Positions 5,901-9,527 of a stretch of 9,527 bases of DNA are shown here, piece by piece. The stretch's first letter is position 1; the number at the start of each line of letters is the position of its first letter. The stretch is taken from the NCBI GenBank assembly GCA_929200295.1, contig CAKMZE010000070.1, forward strand, positions 4,454-13,980. Reading direction: 5' to 3'. This DNA is from an uncultured Alphaproteobacteria bacterium (GTDB lineage: Bacteria; Pseudomonadota; Alphaproteobacteria; Rhodobacterales; Rhodobacteraceae). The position numbers were made by a program, and so were the translations under genes. The notes under the pieces were generated by a model that saw nothing but the letters and a program-made list of their open reading frames with translations, made no database searches and was not told where the DNA came from.

Positions 5901-8170
5901 GTGGACCAGTTCTGGCCTTCGACATTAATATGACACGTGGTGCGAAGCTCACGCGGATCGCACCCGTGAAAGTGCCCGCGGATGTCGCCAATAAGCCCGA
6001 GTTTGATCCGGTCAAAGGGTTTGTCGGTGATCAAAGGAACTTTGTTTTCCCCGAGGCGGCCCCACGGTTTTCTGAAAAGGCGATTGCACGGGCTGAGCTG
6101 GCATCAACATATGCAAGCATCCTCGGTGTGGATTTACAGCGCACCGATCTGATCGAGCGTTTAACGGCTGACAGTGGCGAGGATTTCTCAAGCGTTGCGA
6201 TTGCGCAAGCGCTGTCAAAGATCGGCCTTGTCGCGAATGTGCTCAGCGAGAAGCTCCCACAGTCAAGCAACTGGCCTGCGCTTGCTGAGATGACATCAGG
6301 TCAAATGGTGCTGGTTCTTGAGCAAAGCGGAAGCACGCTGACGGTTTACGACACGACCTGTGCGAATAACCAAGCCGATGTGGAAATGGTTGAGTTTCTC
6401 AGCGTTTATACTGGCAAACTGATCCGCGCTGATGTGGAAGTTCAGGAACTGAACCGCCGCCATGCAACGGCTGCGAAGAAGACACATTGGTTCTGGGGCG
6501 AGATCGTCAAATTCCGCAAGATCATGCTTGAGGTGGCACTCGGGTCATTCGTAGCCAACCTTTTGGCCGTGGCAGTCGCGCTCTTTAGTTTGCAAGTCTA
6601 TGATCGCGTTATCCCGCATCAATCCACCGCGACACTTTGGGTTCTGGCCGTTGGCGCAGGGCTTGCTATGTTGCTTGAAGCGTTTTTGCGCATTGCGCGT
6701 GCGCGATTGATGGATAGTGCAGGGCGTAAGATTGAATTGCGTATTCAGACACTTTTGATGGATCGGCTCTTGGGCATGCAAGCGGGGTTGCCGGGCCAAA
6801 CGCCCTCTGGCACCTTTGCTGCGGTGCGCGAGTTTTCCGCGATCCGCGAATTTTTTACCGCTTCTACGATCGGCACGTTGACAGACCTCCCCTTCATCGT
6901 GCTGTTTCTGGCGCTTGTTGCGTCAATTGGCGGCAACGTTGTTTGGGTCCTCTTTGCTGGTGGTATCCTGATGGTCTTGCCGTCATTTTTTATGCAAAAG
7001 AAGATGATGGAGCTGACAATGGCCACGCAAGGCGCCTCGACAAAGTCGAGCCGCTTGCTGCATGAGGCCATCTATGACGCCGATACGATCAAAGCCCAGC
7101 GTGGTGAGGAACGTTTCCGCCGCATCTGGGGTGAGCTTTCTGCATTATCTTCTATCGCGACCTCTGAGCAGCGTAAGCTGTCAACGACCCTCACATTCTG
7201 GAGCCAAGGTGTGCAGCAGGCTACCTATGTGGCGGCCGTGGTTGTGGGTACGTTTATGGTGTTCCAAGGGGCGTTCACTGTTGGAACGATCATTGCCGTC
7301 GGTATTTTAACCTCGCGGACATTGGGGCCGTTGACACAGCTTGCCGCGACCTTGGCCCGCTGGGCGAATGTCAAAGCCGCACTTGATGCGCTTGATGCTA
7401 TTGCTGATGCCCCCCAAGACATGGAAGAGGGGCGCAAGTATTTGCGCCGCGAAACGCTCAAAGGTGGGTTTGAGCTGCGTGAAGTGTCTTATGCTTATGA
7501 CGAAGAAAGCGGGCAGACGATTGATATTCCATCGCTGACAATCGAGCCCGGCCAAAAGATCGCCGTGTTGGGCACAAATGGGTCTGGCAAATCGACATTG
7601 CTGAAGGTGCTGTCTGGTCTGCACCGCCCGACATCGGGGCGTATCTTAATTGATGGTGTTGATATGGGCCAAGTGATGGCACGCGATCTGCGCCGTGGCA
7701 TTGGTTATCTCAGCCAAGAGGTGCGGCTTTTTGCGGGTACATTGCGCGAGAACCTGAACCTGACATTGCTTGAACGTGATGATGAACGTTTGCTCAATGC
7801 GCTTGATTTTGCAGGTCTCGGTCCGTTTGTGCGCAATCACCCCCGTGGTCTCGATCTTGAGATCCGCGATGGTGGTGAGGGGCTTTCGATCGGGCAGCGC
7901 CAATCTATTGGCTGGGCGCGGCTGTGGCTGCAAGATCCGAAAGTCTGCTTGTTGGATGAACCCACAGCAGCACTAGATCAAACGCTTGAAACAACGCTTG
8001 TTTCACGGCTTGAGACATGGCTTGCGGATCGCACCGCGATCATCGCGACCCACCGCGTGCCGATCCTCAAGCTGACCGAGCGGACTGTGATTTTGCAAAA
8101 TGGCCGTCTGACGGTTGATGGTGCGCGTGACGATGTGCTCGCACATCTTAAGAAAAAGAAAGCAAGCTGA
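5897..8170 (+). CDS. Type I secretion ABC transporter (C39-like domain, permease and ATPase)
   Basis: A 757-residue inner-membrane exporter that couples ATP hydrolysis to passage of the adhesin. After an N-terminal extension of about 55 residues, a C39-peptidase-like domain (about 60-190) is present. It has no Cys near its start, where the catalytic one would sit, so it should bind substrate and not cleave it. The transmembrane part (about 209-500) has around six helices and the T1SS motif QVYDRVIP at 233-240. The ATPase domain shows Walker A GTNGSGKS (559-566), a Q-loop glutamine Q607, signature LSIGQ (663-667), Walker B VCLLDE (683-688) and H-loop H719. The signature has Ile where LSGGQ is usual, a mild variant. 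All catalytic residues seem intact. The domain order matches LapB/LssB-type exporters of large adhesins. The start is set by GGAGA at 5886-5890. The gene overlaps the TolC gene by four bases and the next gene by one, so production of all three proteins is coupled. Confidence 0.95.
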   Translation: MSGPVLAFDINMTRGAKLTRIAPVKVPADVANKPEFDPVKGFVGDQRNFVFPEAAPRFSEKAIARAELASTYASILGVDLQRTDLIERLTADSGEDFSSVAIAQALSKIGLVANVLSEKLPQSSNWPALAEMTSGQMVLVLEQSGSTLTVYDTTCANNQADVEMVEFLSVYTGKLIRADVEVQELNRRHATAAKKTHWFWGEIVKFRKIMLEVALGSFVANLLAVAVALFSLQVYDRVIPHQSTATLWVLAVGAGLAMLLEAFLRIARARLMDSAGRKIELRIQTLLMDRLLGMQAGLPGQTPSGTFAAVREFSAIREFFTASTIGTLTDLPFIVLFLALVASIGGNVVWVLFAGGILMVLPSFFMQKKMMELTMATQGASTKSSRLLHEAIYDADTIKAQRGEERFRRIWGELSALSSIATSEQRKLSTTLTFWSQGVQQATYVAAVVVGTFMVFQGAFTVGTIIAVGILTSRTLGPLTQLAATLARWANVKAALDALDAIADAPQDMEEGRKYLRRETLKGGFELREVSYAYDEESGQTIDIPSLTIEPGQKIAVLGTNGSGKSTLLKVLSGLHRPTSGRILIDGVDMGQVMARDLRRGIGYLSQEVRLFAGTLRENLNLTLLERDDERLLNALDFAGLGPFVRNHPRGLDLEIRDGGEGLSIGQRQSIGWARLWLQDPKVCLLDEPTAALDQTLETTLVSRLETWLADRTAIIATHRVPILKLTERTVILQNGRLTVDGARDDVLAHLKKKKAS

Positions 8171-9339
8171 TGGCAACTGTTGATACAGAGTTTTCGGGTG
8201 AAATGCGTGGATCATCGCTGGTCATTTGGCTGGTGGGGGCGACGGTGCTTGTTTTCATCACATGGGCAAAATTCGCTTGGGTGGATGAGATTGTGCGCGC
8301 GCAGGGCGAGGTCGTTTCAGCGTCACGTCCGCAGATTATTCAAAACCTTGAAGGCGGTATCCTTGCCGAGCTCTTGGTCTCTGAAGGCGATGAGGTGAAC
8401 CAAGGCGATGTGATTGCACGTCTGCGTGGTACTAATTTTGCGGCCGCTGTGGATGATCTTGATGATCAGATACTTGCGGCAGATGTGCGCCGGATCCGTC
8501 TTGAGGCGGAATTAGAAGGCGCATTTGATTTTGATGTATCGACCGAGACGATTTTGCGCAGCCCGCATATCGTGGCCTCGGAGCGTGCGTTATTGGCCGC
8601 GCGCCAGTCAGACTATCAGACCAAAGTGTCTGGGGCAGAGGCTGTACGTGTTGAAACCCGCCGCGAGCTGGACCTGATGGAAGACATGCTCGCCCGTGAT
8701 ATCGTGGCCTTGATCGAGGTGACGGCCGCACGCAAACGCCACGCCGATGCTGAGATCAAGTATAATGAGATTGTCACAGGCGCTGAGCTTGAGCGCGCCG
8801 CGCAATATTCAGAAACCCTGCAAGAGCTTGCAACATTAAAACAAAATTTGCGTGCCGCAAATGACCAGCTGTCGCGGACTGTGATCACCTCACCAATGCG
8901 CGGCATTGTGAATAATCTGTCAATCACAACGATTGGCGGGGTTGTGCGCCCCGGAGAAGAGATTGCTCAGATCACGCCCTTGGATGATGAGCTATTCGTA
9001 GAAGCGCAGGTGAAGCCGCAGGACATCGCCAATGTGATCCCCGGTCAAATGGCGACAATCAAATTTACCGCCTACGATTATACGATCTATGGCAGTCTTG
9101 AGGCTGAGGTGCAGTTTATCTCGGCTGATACGTTTAAAGATGAGCGCCGCGCCGATGATGATGCGCATTATAAAGTGACGCTTAAAGTGAACATGGATCA
9201 TCTGGATCAAAGACAGCAACATATCGAGATCCGCCCTGGATTACAGGCGACAGTTGAGCTTCATACTGGTGAAAAGACTATCCTGTCTTATCTGACAAAG
9301 CCGCTCTACCGCTCGCGCGAGGCCTTGCACGAGCCCTAA
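8170..9339 (+). CDS. HlyD-family T1SS periplasmic adaptor (membrane fusion protein)
   Basis: A 389-residue adaptor linking the ABC exporter to the TolC-like duct. A short cytoplasmic N terminus is followed by one membrane helix (about 16-36). The first half of the lipoyl-like domain follows, with the conserved QNLEGGIL at 58-65 and SEGDEVNQGDVIARL after it. Residues about 90-235 form a long coiled-coil hairpin rich in Glu, Arg and Ala. The second lipoyl half begins with VITSPMRGIV (238-247), a strong HlyD signature. A beta-barrel part follows, with GQMATIKFTAYDYTIYG. The C-terminal segment, around LSYLTKPLYRSREALHEP, is typical of T1SS adaptors. The ATG overlaps the ABC stop codon (TGATG), and its own ribosome site is poor (purine-rich AAGAAAAAGAAAG), so translation probably depends on the upstream gene. 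It is the last gene of the unit and a terminator follows 33 bases later. Length is slightly under that of classical HlyD proteins. Confidence 0.95.
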   Translation: MATVDTEFSGEMRGSSLVIWLVGATVLVFITWAKFAWVDEIVRAQGEVVSASRPQIIQNLEGGILAELLVSEGDEVNQGDVIARLRGTNFAAAVDDLDDQILAADVRRIRLEAELEGAFDFDVSTETILRSPHIVASERALLAARQSDYQTKVSGAEAVRVETRRELDLMEDMLARDIVALIEVTAARKRHADAEIKYNEIVTGAELERAAQYSETLQELATLKQNLRAANDQLSRTVITSPMRGIVNNLSITTIGGVVRPGEEIAQITPLDDELFVEAQVKPQDIANVIPGQMATIKFTAYDYTIYGSLEAEVQFISADTFKDERRADDDAHYKVTLKVNMDHLDQRQQHIEIRPGLQATVELHTGEKTILSYLTKPLYRSREALHEP

Positions 9340-9372
9340 GTTCCCCGTGACGTTCCCAAGACGTACCAGGTG

Positions 9373-9415
9373 AAACGCGGTCCCCTTCTTTGATGGGGGC
9401 CGCGTTTTGTTTTTG
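9373..9415 (+). terminator. Strong intrinsic terminator of the adhesin/secretion unit
   Basis: A 13-bp stem is formed by AAACGCGGTCCCC (9373-9385) and GGGGGCCGCGTTT (9395-9407), with one T-G wobble pair and a 9-base loop. A T-rich tail, TGTTTTT, follows. It lies 33 bases after the HlyD stop codon and marks the 3' end of the transcript. The stem's flanking A-run could also let it work to some degree on the other strand. Confidence 0.9.
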
Positions 9416-9472
9416 TGCAAAGAGCGTATGTGTCGTGCCTTGAAGGCAGACCCAAGACGAAAATCATGCTGA

Positions 9473-9518
9473 GGGCCAGCCCCCAGACAAGACCACCACT
9501 GGGGGCCAGCCCCCAGAC
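9473..9518. repeat. Two copies of a GC-rich palindromic intergenic repeat
   Basis: GGGCCAGCCCCCAGAC occurs at 9473-9488 and again at 9503-9518, 30 bases apart. The second copy has a perfect hairpin with arms CTGGGGG (9499-9505) and CCCCCAG (9510-9516) around CCAG, and is followed by ACCCCCGGGAT up to the window edge. The first copy has a weaker left arm (CTGAGGG). The rest of the 3' region (9416-9527) shows no gene. I recall similar GGGGGCCAGCCCCC-ACCCCC elements between genes in Rhodobacteraceae; the element continues beyond the window. Confidence 0.65.
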
Positions 9519-9527
9519 CCCCGGGAT

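Noticed and set aside
6070..6470. Active C39 bacteriocin-processing peptidase in the ABC protein
   Set aside because: No Cys lies near the start of the domain; the only Cys in it (in TTCANN) is in the wrong place, so the domain is peptidase-like only.
1..9527. CRISPR array, tRNA/rRNA, insertion sequence, phage or defence genes
   Set aside because: No direct-repeat arrays with spacers, cloverleaf sequences, transposase or integrase motifs, or target-site duplications were seen.

Overview
The window looks like a chromosomal segment of an alphaproteobacterium, most probably a marine Rhodobacteraceae (Roseobacter-group) bacterium. This is judged from the protein styles, the moderate GC content with AT-rich intergenic gaps, and the GC-rich palindromic repeat at the right edge, which resembles repeats I recall from that group. 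No species can be named from the sequence alone.

Left part (1-1612): two housekeeping-type genes diverge from a 136-bp AT-rich gap. On the minus strand is a small P-loop kinase of the uridine kinase/pantothenate kinase-like superfamily. On the plus strand is a six-helix inner-membrane protein of the YihY/BrkB family.

Central and right part (1803-9339): four plus-strand genes form a compact type I secretion (T1SS) adhesin locus. Gene 1 is an 889-residue Bap-like surface adhesin. It has an N-terminal BapA-prefix-like domain, an Ala/Gly-rich hydrophobic stretch, a poly-Asp linker, six Ig-like repeats of about 95-103 residues, and a C-terminal T1SS-substrate type domain. A short hairpin and a possible internal promoter separate it from the three secretion genes: a TolC-family outer-membrane factor with a probable lipobox, an ABC exporter with a C39-like N-terminal domain, and a HlyD-family adaptor. 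The three overlap by 1-4 bases and must be translationally coupled. A strong intrinsic terminator (9373-9415) ends the unit. By family knowledge, ABC, HlyD and TolC proteins form a channel across both membranes, and the adjacent adhesin is the obvious cargo.

The layout resembles the bapA-bapBCD arrangement that I recall from Paracoccus denitrificans biofilm work, so the architecture is not unprecedented. The points worth attention are the small size and repeat number of the adhesin, the absence of RTX nonapeptides, a LapG-like AAAG site next to the poly-Asp linker with no LapG/LapD genes in view, the lipidated TolC partner, and the hairpin between cargo and exporter. No mobile element, CRISPR array, tRNA, rRNA or defence system was seen.
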